Assembly: GCF_000517065.1 (NCBI RefSeq)
Contig: NZ_KI912105.1
Span: 1,782,405 to 1,846,404 of the forward strand
Length of the DNA stretch: 64,000 nucleotides
Source: Alkaliflexus imshenetskii DSM 15055
GTDB lineage: Bacteria > Bacteroidota > Bacteroidia > Bacteroidales > Marinilabiliaceae
Reading direction: 5' to 3'
The position numbers were made by a program, and so were the translations under genes. Position 1 is the stretch's first letter; each line of letters opens with the position of its first letter. The notes under the pieces were generated by a model. That model saw only the letters and a list, made by a program, of their open reading frames with translations, ran no database searches and was not told where the DNA came from. Of this stretch, positions 52,792 to 61,708 are shown piece by piece.

Positions 52792-52853
52792 ATCAGGTAG
52801 TTTAATCAGTCGCTTGAATAATTGAGACTGATGCATAAACAACTCTACCTGAT
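52792..52853. repeat. Nested inverted-repeat element
   Basis: Outer arms ATCAGGTAG (52792-52800) and CTACCTGAT (52845-52853) enclose inner arms ATCAGTC (52805-52811) and GACTGAT (52826-52832). Could be a structured RNA or a decayed element end. Confidence 0.4.
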
Positions 52854-52890
52854 ACTGAATTCCATTAACAGTATTAGAACAAAAGGAGCC

Positions 52891-52926
52891 ATGAAAATCA
52901 AGAAGTGTTGTGACTGTTTAAAATAA
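52891..52926 (+). CDS. Possible 11-residue Cys-rich micropeptide
   Basis: The frame encodes MKIKKCCDCLK and is preceded by AAAGGAG at 52882-52888, one of few good Shine-Dalgarno sequences in the window. The CC-x-C group could bind arsenite or another soft metal, which is suggestive because the arsR start is about 220 bases away on the other strand. It may equally be chance or the first codons of a lost gene. No promoter is identified. Confidence 0.25.
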   Translation: MKIKKCCDCLK

Positions 52927-54074
52927 AATCAATCTGCTTTGAAGATTCCTAGACTATTAAATGCAGATCAAAGCGAAGTCCCGTAATGCGGGATAAGGTA
53001 TTTATACCGATAGATAATATCAATCTTACTATCTTTCTAAACTAAGCTATCTGTCTAAAATCTAAAAGTTTTCGCATCTACATCATATTTTACAAATTAA
53101 ATTGTAAGAGTTACTTAATCTCTCCCAATTAACAAACATGATATTAATTTTAACGGATGGGTATATGAAACGTTTGGCATTTTAAAGCGATTTCTGTCAA
53201 ACCGTTGCTATGTTAATTAAATGTACCGCCCTTAAAATTAGCACTTTCTGCCAAATATTTAATATACCGTGTATCGCCTGATATTTTGTCATACACTCCT
53301 GAAAGTCATTGCTTTATCATGATTTTCCTCAGAATTTATGTTATTATGTAGTCTTAATTTCTATCGGCACTTCAATTATATTTTTAACAGTTGTGTATAA
53401 TTGAACATCTTGTGCTGGTGTGTCAAGTGAGATAATTAATGAATATCGTGTTCTATTTTCAACTTTCCCTAAATGTTTTCTTTCACGCCACCAGCCAATA
53501 ACAGGATAAACTGCAATGTGGTTACAGGTTGCTAAATCTGCTGCTGTACCATCCCAAAAATCAGAATGAATGGAACCGTTACTGCGACTATTTGTTCCAA
53601 TTGACCATCTGTTGCTACCAGCATTACCTGCTACTTCTTCGTTTTCTTCTCTTGCAGCAATATTTACCCGTCTTCTGAAATCATCTTCTCTTTCACCGAC
53701 ATTATTTAAATCAAAGCGTAATCCATGAGATTGATAACGGTACTTATCTTTCCAACCTATTTCACCAGCACCTGGCTCAATAAAATAAGATAGGGTAATT
53801 CGCAATTTTACAGGCATTTGCCCCATCCCCAACAATAAGTCGGCTGGCCAAGGAAGATTGAAAAAGTGAATTTCGTTTGTTTCTGCCTGACTGCTTCCTT
53901 CTTTGTAATTAAAAGGCTGAATAGTTTCCTGGGCAATAAAAGTAAAAGCACTTTCCTGACTATATAAAGCACGGTCTAATTGAGGTACTCCAAAACCAAA
54001 AACTTTCAATAAGTTCCTAAAACTAGTTCTGTTGCCTTGTTGTACATTCATTTGGTTGAGCATTGCGGGATTCC

Positions 54075-54090
54075 AATTGGCTAATGAACC
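54075..54090 (-). other. Frameshift site 2 in the subtilase gene
   Basis: CAT-TAG-CC is read where CAT-TCA-GCC would keep the frame. One base is missing, creating the TAG stop. Confidence 0.75.
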
Positions 54091-54967
54091 ATCAAGCCTC
54101 TAATGGTTTCCGCCCATGCATCGGGATATTCATATGCAATTTTTGCAGCGAACCAAGAAGCCTGAGCTGCTGCCGCACTTGTAGCATTAATTGTGTCAAA
54201 TGGTTTAATATTGAATGATTTTGAAGTTGATAGCAATTCTAAATCATCATGTGGAGTAACATTGTCGTCAGGAGCTTTCAGTAAATTGCCACCTTCAAAT
54301 ACCACATCGGGTTTTACAGGCCACTTTTTCTCCCAGGCTAAAGATGTTGAACTGTATGGAGACAATTCACCTTCGTTGGCAACAGGTGTATATTTCCGAT
54401 AATTATCATCATTTACCAGAGTTTTTTCAGTGTATGCCCCTGCAACTATTGCATTCCATGATTGAGCCGGATTTTGAACAGAAGAAGTAAAGTTTGAATC
54501 AGGATAATTTCTCCAAGATTCTTCATCACGAATATTACCTGCAGAAATTATTATAAGTCGCTGATTTTCACCTTCACCAAATACTAAATTATCCATAGCC
54601 CCTGACCATGAAGAAGGCCGTCCTTTGTCAGTATCTTCTGTTGATGTTACTGACATACAATAGACCAAAACCATATCGGGATTTTGGATTTCAGCCCTTG
54701 CAATTCCTTGTGCTATAACATCACCCCAAAGTTCCTTTGGTGTTTCTTCCTGATTAGGACGTGGTAAAATTTTCACGGAACACAACTTATGTGTGAGTGA
54801 AACAATATTTCCGGTCATTAAAGCACCTTCAAGTTTCCCATAACCCGCTATTCCGGCCATTAAAGTGCCATGTCCCCCTCTCATGGGTGAATGGTCATTT
54901 GTACCCCAAGAATTATCGACTGTTAAGGTGTTTGCATCATTAATTAAGGGCTCCAACAACTGATGTC

Positions 54968-54982
54968 CATTATTTCTCCACT
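54968..54982 (-). other. Frameshift site 1 in the subtilase gene
   Basis: GGAGAAATAATGG is read where one extra base (for example GGAGTAAATAATGG) would continue LLDSGVNNGHQ. The break is within three codons of the catalytic Asp. Confidence 0.75.
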
Positions 54983-55855
54983 ATCCAGCAAGCATATTTT
55001 TATATTTGAATCAACTATTTCAATTCGTTGAAGTAAATCTTCAACCCAATTTTGTTGTTCTTTGGAACTTTCATTTACCCAAAATCCTGCGGGTTCTTGT
55101 CCTGCCCTGAACTCTGCAAGCAAATCGCTTTGAAGCATTAGTTCAATAAGGTTTTGCCGGTTTGCATTTATAAGCAAAACAGCTCTTTCAGGAAAAATGA
55201 TACTGTTGTGTTTAACCTCAATACCAATCGTTTCGAGTGTTGTGAGAAATTGTGCAATTTGTTCCTGTTCAAGGTTTTCTTTTGTATTAACGTTCAACCA
55301 TACTTCACACCATTTAGAATTATCAGCAGGAATCAGTTGCAGGTTGTCTGTCCACAAACCTTCTAACAAAGCAATGCTTACATCTTCAATACTATTGACT
55401 AATGAAGCGTTTTTAGGTTCTCCTTTAGCAGTTTCCTCCTGTTGGTATTTTTTGATTTTTGAAATGAAATGCCCTTCTTTTCCGTTTGGGACATATACTG
55501 TTGCCCTTATCTGTGTTTGATTTTCCCCAACAGGAATCTCTTTAATATTCAGTAAGCGGATTCCTTTTCGAAGGTCTTCCAAACTTTTAGTAATTAAATC
55601 GTGGTCAGCTGCACTGGTAAAAGAAATATAAGTCCCTTCCCTTGTGGCGATTTGTTCTGCCTCACGCTGTTGTTGTAGTTGTGCTTTGGTCTGCCAAATG
55701 GCATCAAATTGTCTTAACAGCTTTTGGCTTTGAGATTCCCGGTCACGAACAGGAATACGTGGCTGTCCACCCATTGATGATGGGGCTTTGTATTTTTCAC
55801 GGTTTACATTTCCTTTTATAAAAATGTGTTTATATGATTCTGCCATGTACTAAAA

Positions 55856-56809
55856 TTATTTATGATATGCTGCATTGCGGTCTTTGATTGCTTTTAAAAT
55901 AAGTTGATTATTCATTTGCAGCTTTTCATTCAAGACCGTTTCTTTAATAGCATCAATACATGCAAGCGATATTTCGGCATGGCTTAATCCGTTTATATTT
56001 GAAAGAAGGTCATTAAATTTTAGTTTTTTTGAAAATTGTGATAGCCTGTTTTTCAATAAAGCCAATTTTTCATCCCCATCGGGCAAATGATACAGGATTA
56101 CATCATCAAACCTACGAAAAAGAGCCTGGTCTAACAAAGCCTTGTTGTTGGTAATGGCAATAATCAGGCTATCAGAATTATCCCGTTCAATAAATTGGAG
56201 GAAGGAATTTAAAACCCTGCGCATTTCGCCTACATCGTTATCCCTGCTTCGTTCCCCGCCAATGGCATCAAACTCATCAAACAAGTACACGCCCTGTCTT
56301 TGCTCAATTAAATCGAAAACCTGACGTAGTTTTGCACTGGTTTCGCCCATGTACTTCGTAACCATCTTATCCATTAAGATGGTGTATAAAGGTAGGTTCA
56401 ATTCATTAGCAAGAATGGAAGCAGTTAAAGTTTTTCCAGTTCCCGGAGGGCCTGAGAGCAAAATCTTTCTTCTGTTTTCCAAGTCATGTTTTCTAAGCTT
56501 ATCCCTTTGAACAAATTCTGTAACAATCCGAACGATTTTGGATTTTATATCTTCCGATGCAATGATATCCGATAAATTAACTGCAGGTACATTTTCAAGT
56601 ATCAATCCTTGTAATTCGGGGGCAAAAGTTTTTGTTTTGTATTTCGTTTCCTTTGCTTTGTCAATAATGGATTTAATTTCATTGGCAACAAGTGTATGCC
56701 CAAGTTTGGCTTCGTGAGCAGCTATTTGCAAAGCAATGGTGGTAAACCTTTCAGGTTCATTGCTGTAATGCGATTTTATTAACGATATGATATAGTCTGC
56801 TTTTGCCAT
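55856..56809 (-). CDS. AAA+ ATPase of the CDC48/FtsH-like class, partner of the subtilase
   Basis: A 317-residue single-domain AAA+ protein. A helical N-terminal region (about 1-75) may bind a partner or substrate. The ATPase core has Walker A GPPGTGKT (120-127), Walker B YLFDEFDA (175-182), a pore-loop-like MDKMVTKYMGET (about 146-157), sensor-1 ITNN (about 220-223) and arginine-finger FRRFDD (about 231-236), then a C-terminal helical lid. Intact, 9 bases before the subtilase gene. It has the form of an unfoldase or conformational switch that could gate the protease. The exact system is not recognised; the gene is intact while its partner is broken. Confidence 0.88.
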   Translation of the reverse strand: MAKADYIISLIKSHYSNEPERFTTIALQIAAHEAKLGHTLVANEIKSIIDKAKETKYKTKTFAPELQGLILENVPAVNLSDIIASEDIKSKIVRIVTEFVQRDKLRKHDLENRRKILLSGPPGTGKTLTASILANELNLPLYTILMDKMVTKYMGETSAKLRQVFDLIEQRQGVYLFDEFDAIGGERSRDNDVGEMRRVLNSFLQFIERDNSDSLIIAITNNKALLDQALFRRFDDVILYHLPDGDEKLALLKNRLSQFSKKLKFNDLLSNINGLSHAEISLACIDAIKETVLNEKLQMNNQLILKAIKDRNAAYHK

Positions 56810-57157
56810 ACTGCAAATTTATCATTTTTTAATGATAGTTTACTTCTTTATTTTTCAAATTGTAGTGACACTTTCCCTACACTTGGCCGAACAATTAGCT
56901 ATCGGCAAGCTAACCAGAATAGCAGTTTATTGTGCCGTAAAATCGAGTTTCACCAAAATCATTCTGGTTAAATTTTAATCCCATCACTTGTAAAACAAGA
57001 TTAAAACATCCATTTTTACATTTTCATATTAATCTGTTACACAGAGATTACAAAACATGGCTCAAAAACGCATTTGTTAACATCACATAAAAAAGAAAAA
57101 TACATCTGCACCTGCAAATTAGACATGTTATAAATAGAGAGATTTTTCTTTATTTTG
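56810..57157. other. AT-rich intergenic region before sdhC
   Basis: About 350 bases with no supported gene, between the AAA+ gene (minus) and the sdh promoter (plus). Possible boundary of the accessory segment; no terminal repeats were seen. Confidence 0.5.
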
Positions 57158-57189
57158 TTGGTGAAAAACCGCCTAACCAACTACATTTG
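57158..57189 (+). promoter_or_regulatory. Promoter of sdhCAB
   Basis: TTG (57158-57160), 21 bases, TACATTTG (57182-57189). Transcription is expected to begin near 57195, leaving a leader of about 110 bases before the sdhC ATG. Confidence 0.65.
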
Positions 57190-57304
57190 CAGCTCCGTTT
57201 GAAAGCCTGAAACAGCTTGTTTAATCAGCGAATCAGATATACAATTCCGACGAAAGACTTAAAAATATTAACAAACAGATGCAATTAATTTTAAAAGAAA
57301 CCTT

Positions 57305-58006
57305 ATGAGCAATTTATTCTGTTCTTCCATTGGGAAGAAGCTCCTGATGGGTTTATCAGGACTTTTTCTGATGATGTTTCTGCTTATGCACCTTGCCATC
57401 AACGCTTTGTTGCTGGTTCCGGATAGCGGAGAGACATTTAACGCGGCGGCACATTTCATGGCCACCAACCCGATGATTAAGATTATGGAACCTGTTTTGG
57501 CTGTTGGCTTTCTGGTTCACATCATCTGGGGCTTTATGCTGACCATCCAAAACCGCAAAGCGCGTGGCAACGACCGGTATGCATCGGGCAATAAAACCCT
57601 TAGCGTGAGCTGGGCATCGCAAAATATGCTGATTCTGGGAATTACCATTTTGGCGTTTTTGGTGCTGCACATGGCACACTTCTGGGTAAAAATGAAAATT
57701 ACCGGCGACGACCTTCTGTCGCACACAACCATCACCATTGGCGGTGTTGCCACCGAAGTAGAGAATGCCTACGCATTGGTTAACTACACTTTCTCCTACC
57801 TTTGGATTGTGGTGGTGTATGTCATTGCAGGTGTTTTCCTGGCTTTACACTTGTCGCACGGTTTCTGGTCTGCTTTCCAGACAATCGGTTTCAGCAACAC
57901 CATCTGGCGCCAGCGCCTTACTGCAGCGGGTAACGTGTATGCCTGGTTTGTAGGCATCGGATTCGCACTGATTGCGCTGCTGCAATATATATTCTATCAA
58001 GGTTAA
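57305..58006 (+). CDS. sdhC: Succinate dehydrogenase / fumarate reductase cytochrome b subunit
   Basis: A 233-residue five-helix membrane anchor of the Bacteroidota-type (SdhC of a three-subunit enzyme). It carries heme-ligand His residues in HLAINAL, VHIIWG, LHMAHFW and LHLSHGFW, enough for two hemes b, and passes electrons between SdhA/B and the menaquinone pool. The N-terminus ([16 protein letters not shown]) matches the family. First gene of sdhCAB; sdhA begins 22 bases later. Confidence 0.95.
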   Translation: MSNLFCSSIGKKLLMGLSGLFLMMFLLMHLAINALLLVPDSGETFNAAAHFMATNPMIKIMEPVLAVGFLVHIIWGFMLTIQNRKARGNDRYASGNKTLSVSWASQNMLILGITILAFLVLHMAHFWVKMKITGDDLLSHTTITIGGVATEVENAYALVNYTFSYLWIVVVYVIAGVFLALHLSHGFWSAFQTIGFSNTIWRQRLTAAGNVYAWFVGIGFALIALLQYIFYQG

Positions 58007-58028
58007 TCACATTCAATCCGTAGAGATT

Positions 58029-59969
58029 ATGGCAAAGATTGATGCAAGAATTCCCGAAGGGCCATTGGCTCAGAAGTGGACCAAGTATAAGGCTAACCAG
58101 AAACTGGTTAACCCCGCAAACAAAAGAAAACTCGACATTATAGTGGTAGGAACCGGTTTGGCCGGCGCCTCTGCCGCAGCCTCGTTTGGTGAGATGGGTT
58201 TCAACGTGAAAATTTTCACCATTCAGGACTCTCCTCGTCGTGCGCACTCCATTGCTGCACAAGGTGGTATTAACGCTGCCAAAAACTATCCCAACGATGG
58301 CGACTCGGTACACCGACTGTTTACCGACACCGTGAAAGGTGGCGACTACCGTGCCCGCGAAGCCAACGTTTACCGTTTGGCCGAAGTGAGCAACTCCATC
58401 ATCGACCAGTGCGTGGCGCAAGGTGTACCCTTTGCCCGTGAATACGGCGGTTTGCTCGACAACCGTTCGTTTGGTGGTGCGCAGGTGAGCCGTACCTTTT
58501 ACGCCAAAGGACAAACCGGTCAGCAGTTGCTGCTGGGCGCTTATCAGGCTCTGATGCGTCAGGTGGAAAAGAAAACCGTAAAGCTATACACCCGTAACGA
58601 ACTGGTGGACATCGTAATGGTGGACGGCAAAGCACGCGGTATCATCTCTCGCAACCTGGTAACCGGCGAATTTGAGCGCCATTTTGGCCACGCCGTAGTA
58701 ATTGCTACCGGCGGCTACGGCAACACCTTCTTCCTGTCGACCAACGCTATGGGCTCAAACGGCTCAGCAGCATGGCAGGCGTACAAGAAAGGCGCCATGT
58801 TTGCCAACCCCTGTTTTGCTCAGATTCACCCCACATGTATTCCCGTTCATGGCGAGTTCCAGAGCAAGCTTACGCTGATGTCTGAATCACTGCGTAACGA
58901 CGGTCGCATTTGGGTACCTGCCAAAAAAGAGGATGCTGAAGCCATCCGTGCCGGAAAACTCAAACCCACGCAGATTGCCGAAGAGAACCGCGACTACTTC
59001 CTGGAGCGTCGCTACCCCGCTTTTGGTAACCTGGTGCCACGCGACGTGGCCTCACGTGCCGCCAAAGAGCGTTGCGATGCAGGCTATGGTGTAGGTGCAA
59101 CCGGTTTGGCTGTTTACCTCGATTTCAAATCGTCCATCGAGCGTTTGGGCGAAGATGTGATCCGTGCCCGTTACGGAAACCTCTTCCAGATGTACGAAAA
59201 AATTGTGGACGACAACCCATACCAGACACCCATGATGATTTACCCCGCCATCCACTATACCATGGGCGGTATCTGGGTAGATTATGAACTGCAAACAACC
59301 ATTCCTGGTCTGTTCTGCGCCGGCGAAGCCAACTTCTCCGACCACGGAGCCAACCGCCTTGGTGCTTCGGCACTGATGCAAGGTTTGGCCGATGGTTACT
59401 TTGTGTTGCCATATACCATTCAAAACTATCTGGCCGATGACATCCGCACACCGCGTATGACCGGCGAAGAGAAAGAGTTTGTGGAAGCTGAAAAAGCTGC
59501 CAAAGACCGCTTTAGCAAATTGCTCAACATCAACGGAAAACGTTCGGTTGACAGTCTGCACAAAGAACTTGGTCTCGTGATGTGGGATTTTGTAGGTATG
59601 GCACGTAACAAAGAAGGTTTACAGCAAGCCATTGAAAAAATCCGCGCCATCAAGAAGGAGTTCTGGACCAATGTACGCATTCCCGGTGATGCCATCGGCA
59701 TGAACATTGAACTTGAAAAAGCCAACCGTTTGGCCGACTTCATCGAAATTGGCGAACTCATGGCCATCGATTCTTTAAACCGTGAAGAGTCCTGCGGTGG
59801 TCACTTCCGTGAAGAATTTCAAACCGAAGAGGGTGAAGCCAAACGCGTAGACGACAAATTTGCCTACGTAAGCTGCTGGGAATATAAAGGTGATGACCAA
59901 GAACCAGAGTTGCACAAGGAAGAGCTGCAATTTGTAGATGTGAAGCTCATTCAGCGTAACTACAAATAA
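58029..59969 (+). CDS. sdhA: Succinate dehydrogenase / fumarate reductase flavoprotein subunit
   Basis: 646 residues from the ATG at 58029, typical for the Bacteroidota enzyme. The FAD-binding motif is [17 protein letters not shown]; covalent flavin His in [17 protein letters not shown]; dicarboxylate-binding and catalytic residues in the [20 protein letters not shown] and [18 protein letters not shown] segments. It oxidises succinate to fumarate or the reverse. A frame-open extension to 57972 overlaps sdhC and is not used. Confidence 0.97.
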   Translation: MAKIDARIPEGPLAQKWTKYKANQKLVNPANKRKLDIIVVGTGLAGASAAASFGEMGFNVKIFTIQDSPRRAHSIAAQGGINAAKNYPNDGDSVHRLFTDTVKGGDYRAREANVYRLAEVSNSIIDQCVAQGVPFAREYGGLLDNRSFGGAQVSRTFYAKGQTGQQLLLGAYQALMRQVEKKTVKLYTRNELVDIVMVDGKARGIISRNLVTGEFERHFGHAVVIATGGYGNTFFLSTNAMGSNGSAAWQAYKKGAMFANPCFAQIHPTCIPVHGEFQSKLTLMSESLRNDGRIWVPAKKEDAEAIRAGKLKPTQIAEENRDYFLERRYPAFGNLVPRDVASRAAKERCDAGYGVGATGLAVYLDFKSSIERLGEDVIRARYGNLFQMYEKIVDDNPYQTPMMIYPAIHYTMGGIWVDYELQTTIPGLFCAGEANFSDHGANRLGASALMQGLADGYFVLPYTIQNYLADDIRTPRMTGEEKEFVEAEKAAKDRFSKLLNINGKRSVDSLHKELGLVMWDFVGMARNKEGLQQAIEKIRAIKKEFWTNVRIPGDAIGMNIELEKANRLADFIEIGELMAIDSLNREESCGGHFREEFQTEEGEAKRVDDKFAYVSCWEYKGDDQEPELHKEELQFVDVKLIQRNYK

Positions 59970-60009
59970 TGGTTTGCAGACAAGTTCAATTTATTAATGG
60001 AGTTATATC

Positions 60010-60765
60010 ATGGAAAAAAATATAAATCTCACACTCAAAGTCTGGAGACAAAAAAACGCCCGGGAAAAGGGACGTTTTGAAACCTACAAGGTTGCAAATG
60101 TATCTACCGGCAGCTCTTTCCTGGAAATGATGGACATCCTCAACGAGCAACTCGTGAACGAGGGACAGGAGCCAGTAGCTTTTGACCACGACTGTCGCGA
60201 AGGTATCTGCGGTATGTGTTCACTTTACATCAACGGCCGTCCGCACGGACCCGATGATGACATCACCACCTGTCAGCTACACATGCGTAAGTTCAACGAT
60301 GGCGAAACCATCTATATTGAGCCTTGGCGCTCGGCAGGTTTCCCGGTTATCAAAGACCTTATCGTTGATCGTACTGCTTTTGACAAAATCATAGCAGCTG
60401 GTGGCTACGTGTCGATTAATACCGGCGGTGTGCCCGATGCCAATGCATTGCCAATCCCCAAGGATGATGCCGACGAAGCAATGGACGCCGCATCCTGTAT
60501 TGGTTGTGGAGCCTGTGTAGCTGCCTGTAAAAATGGTTCGGCCATGTTGTTTGTGTCGGCCAAGGTGAGTCAACTGGCTCTGTTGCCACAAGGTCGCGTG
60601 GAAGCTGCTCGTCGTGCCAAAAACATGGTGGCCCGCATGGACGAACTGGGTTTTGGTAACTGTACCAACACCGGCGCCTGCGAAGTGGAGTGTCCCAAAG
60701 GCATCTCCATCGCCAACATTGCCCGCCTCAACCGCGAGTTTCTCAAAGCCAAAATTCAGGACTAA
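60010..60765 (+). CDS. sdhB: Succinate dehydrogenase / fumarate reductase iron-sulfur subunit
   Basis: 251 residues. The [2Fe-2S] site is [18 protein letters not shown] ... TTCQLHM (about 57-98). The C-terminal clusters use [14 protein letters not shown] and [13 protein letters not shown], giving the Cys set for the [4Fe-4S] and [3Fe-4S] (or second [4Fe-4S]) centres. It carries electrons from SdhA to SdhC. It lies 40 bases after sdhA and is followed by a terminator. Confidence 0.97.
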   Translation: MEKNINLTLKVWRQKNAREKGRFETYKVANVSTGSSFLEMMDILNEQLVNEGQEPVAFDHDCREGICGMCSLYINGRPHGPDDDITTCQLHMRKFNDGETIYIEPWRSAGFPVIKDLIVDRTAFDKIIAAGGYVSINTGGVPDANALPIPKDDADEAMDAASCIGCGACVAACKNGSAMLFVSAKVSQLALLPQGRVEAARRAKNMVARMDELGFGNCTNTGACEVECPKGISIANIARLNREFLKAKIQD

Positions 60766-60787
60766 GCATTTTGGTGAATCCATATCT

Positions 60788-60822
60788 AAGGGGCTGTCTG
60801 ATAAGGCAGCCTCTTTTTTATT
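60788..60822 (+). terminator. Terminator of sdhCAB
   Basis: GGGGCTGTC-TGATAA-GGCAGCCTC with two imperfect pairs, followed by TTTTTTATT, 24 bases past the sdhB stop. Confidence 0.7.
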
Positions 60823-60944
60823 GCGATGGCCGGAATATTCACTTTTAACCTCGAAGCGAACCAGGGGGTTGTTGACATTTCAACTGAAACAGCCGAATTT
60901 TAATGGCTATAATAGAACTTAGTGTTTATCAAATAAGCCCGACA

Positions 60945-61652
60945 ATGGAAAACATCATCGCCCAAATTCGCGAGGAACTCATTACTCAAAGCGATGAAAA
61001 AACACGCGCCACCAGTCAAAATTTCTTCAAAGAGAAGATAATGTGTCATGGTGTTAAAGTGCCGATTGTAACACAGATTGGCAAAACCTACTTTCAAGCC
61101 ATCGCCCCGGCCACCAAACAGGAAATCTTCAGCCTTTGCGATGCCTTGTGGCAATCGGGATACATCGAAGAGTCATTTATTGCCTGCAATTGGTCCTATA
61201 ACATCCATAAACGTTACGAACGCGAAGACTTTCAGATTTTCGAAAAATGGGTTTTCAACTATGTGAACAACTGGGCATCGTGTGACACACTTTGCAACCA
61301 TACGGTAGGTGCTTTTATTCAGATGTTTCCCGAATACTTAACAGCGTTGAAGACCTGGGCCGTTTCAGACAACCGATGGGTGCGCAGAGCCGCTGCGGTA
61401 TCTTTGATTATTCCGGCAAGAAAAGGAAAATTCCTCAGTGATATTCTGGAGATAGCCGACATCCTGCTCTTAGATACGGATGATTTGGTGAGGAAAGGCT
61501 ATGGATGGATGTTAAAGGCCGCCAGCCAGTCGCACCAACAAGCTGTGTTTGACTATGTGATTAAAAATAAAAGTGTGATGCCCCGTACCTCCTTAAGATA
61601 TGCCATCGAAAAGATGCCTCAGGAATTGAAAGCAAAGGCCATGGCAAAGTAA
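60945..61652 (+). CDS. DNA alkylation repair protein (AlkD-like HEAT-repeat glycosylase)
   Basis: 235 residues from the ATG at 60945, which begins with the family's MENIIAQIREELITQSDEKTR; an ATG at 60903 would add 14 unrelated residues. The protein is built of HEAT-like helical repeats: FKEKIMCHGVKVPIVTQIGKTYF, EESFIACNWSYNIHKRYEREDFQIFEKWVFNYVNNWASCDTLCNHTVGAF (with the WASCD active-site Asp region), SDNRWVRRAAAVSLIIPARKG, DLVRKGYGWMLKAAS. AlkD-type enzymes excise 3- and 7-alkylated purines by a non-flipping mechanism. Together with the MPG-type glycosylase at 44871 this gives two alkylation repair enzymes. Confidence 0.9.
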   Translation: MENIIAQIREELITQSDEKTRATSQNFFKEKIMCHGVKVPIVTQIGKTYFQAIAPATKQEIFSLCDALWQSGYIEESFIACNWSYNIHKRYEREDFQIFEKWVFNYVNNWASCDTLCNHTVGAFIQMFPEYLTALKTWAVSDNRWVRRAAAVSLIIPARKGKFLSDILEIADILLLDTDDLVRKGYGWMLKAASQSHQQAVFDYVIKNKSVMPRTSLRYAIEKMPQELKAKAMAK

Positions 61653-61708
61653 TTTTAACGTTTGCATAGTTGAGTAATCCTTGAGATTTATCCCAATTGA
61701 TGCATTAC

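Larger units (their letters stand above)
52735..53343. other. AT-rich intergenic region between ars operon and AAA-subtilase module
   Basis: No long gene. It contains a nested inverted-repeat element (52792-52853), a tiny Cys-rich frame with a Shine-Dalgarno-like site (52882-52926) and a short GC-rich hairpin (52979-52993). No tRNA, integrase or att-like repeat was found. Confidence 0.55.
53344..55846 (-). pseudogene. Large S8 subtilisin-like protease broken by two frameshifts
   Basis: Three consecutive frames (55846-54944, 54959-54081, 54063-53344) read as one protein of about 833 residues: an N-terminal region, the S8 domain and a beta-rich C-terminal domain. The catalytic triad is visible: Asp in CLLDSG (about residue 288), His in GGHGTLMAG (about residue 30 of the second piece), Ser in NATSAAAAQ (about residue 261 of it); oxyanion Asn in SAGNIRDEE. 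A lost base after LLDSG (near 54977) would restore V-NNGHQLLEPL, and a lost base after RGLMVH (near 54083) would restore SANWNPAML. Neither internal piece has an ATG start, and neither break is in a homopolymer run. The AAA+ gene ends 9 bases upstream. No secretion signal, so it is cytoplasmic. Inactive as written unless frames are joined. Confidence 0.85.

Noticed and set aside
53344-55846. Programmed ribosomal frameshifting in the subtilase gene
   Set aside because: Two separate breaks, neither with a slippery heptamer, and one directly gives a TAG; simple one-base deletions or assembly errors explain them better.
53344-56809. Mobile element carrying the AAA-subtilase pair
   Set aside because: No transposase, integrase, terminal inverted repeats or target duplication could be found at either border by eye.
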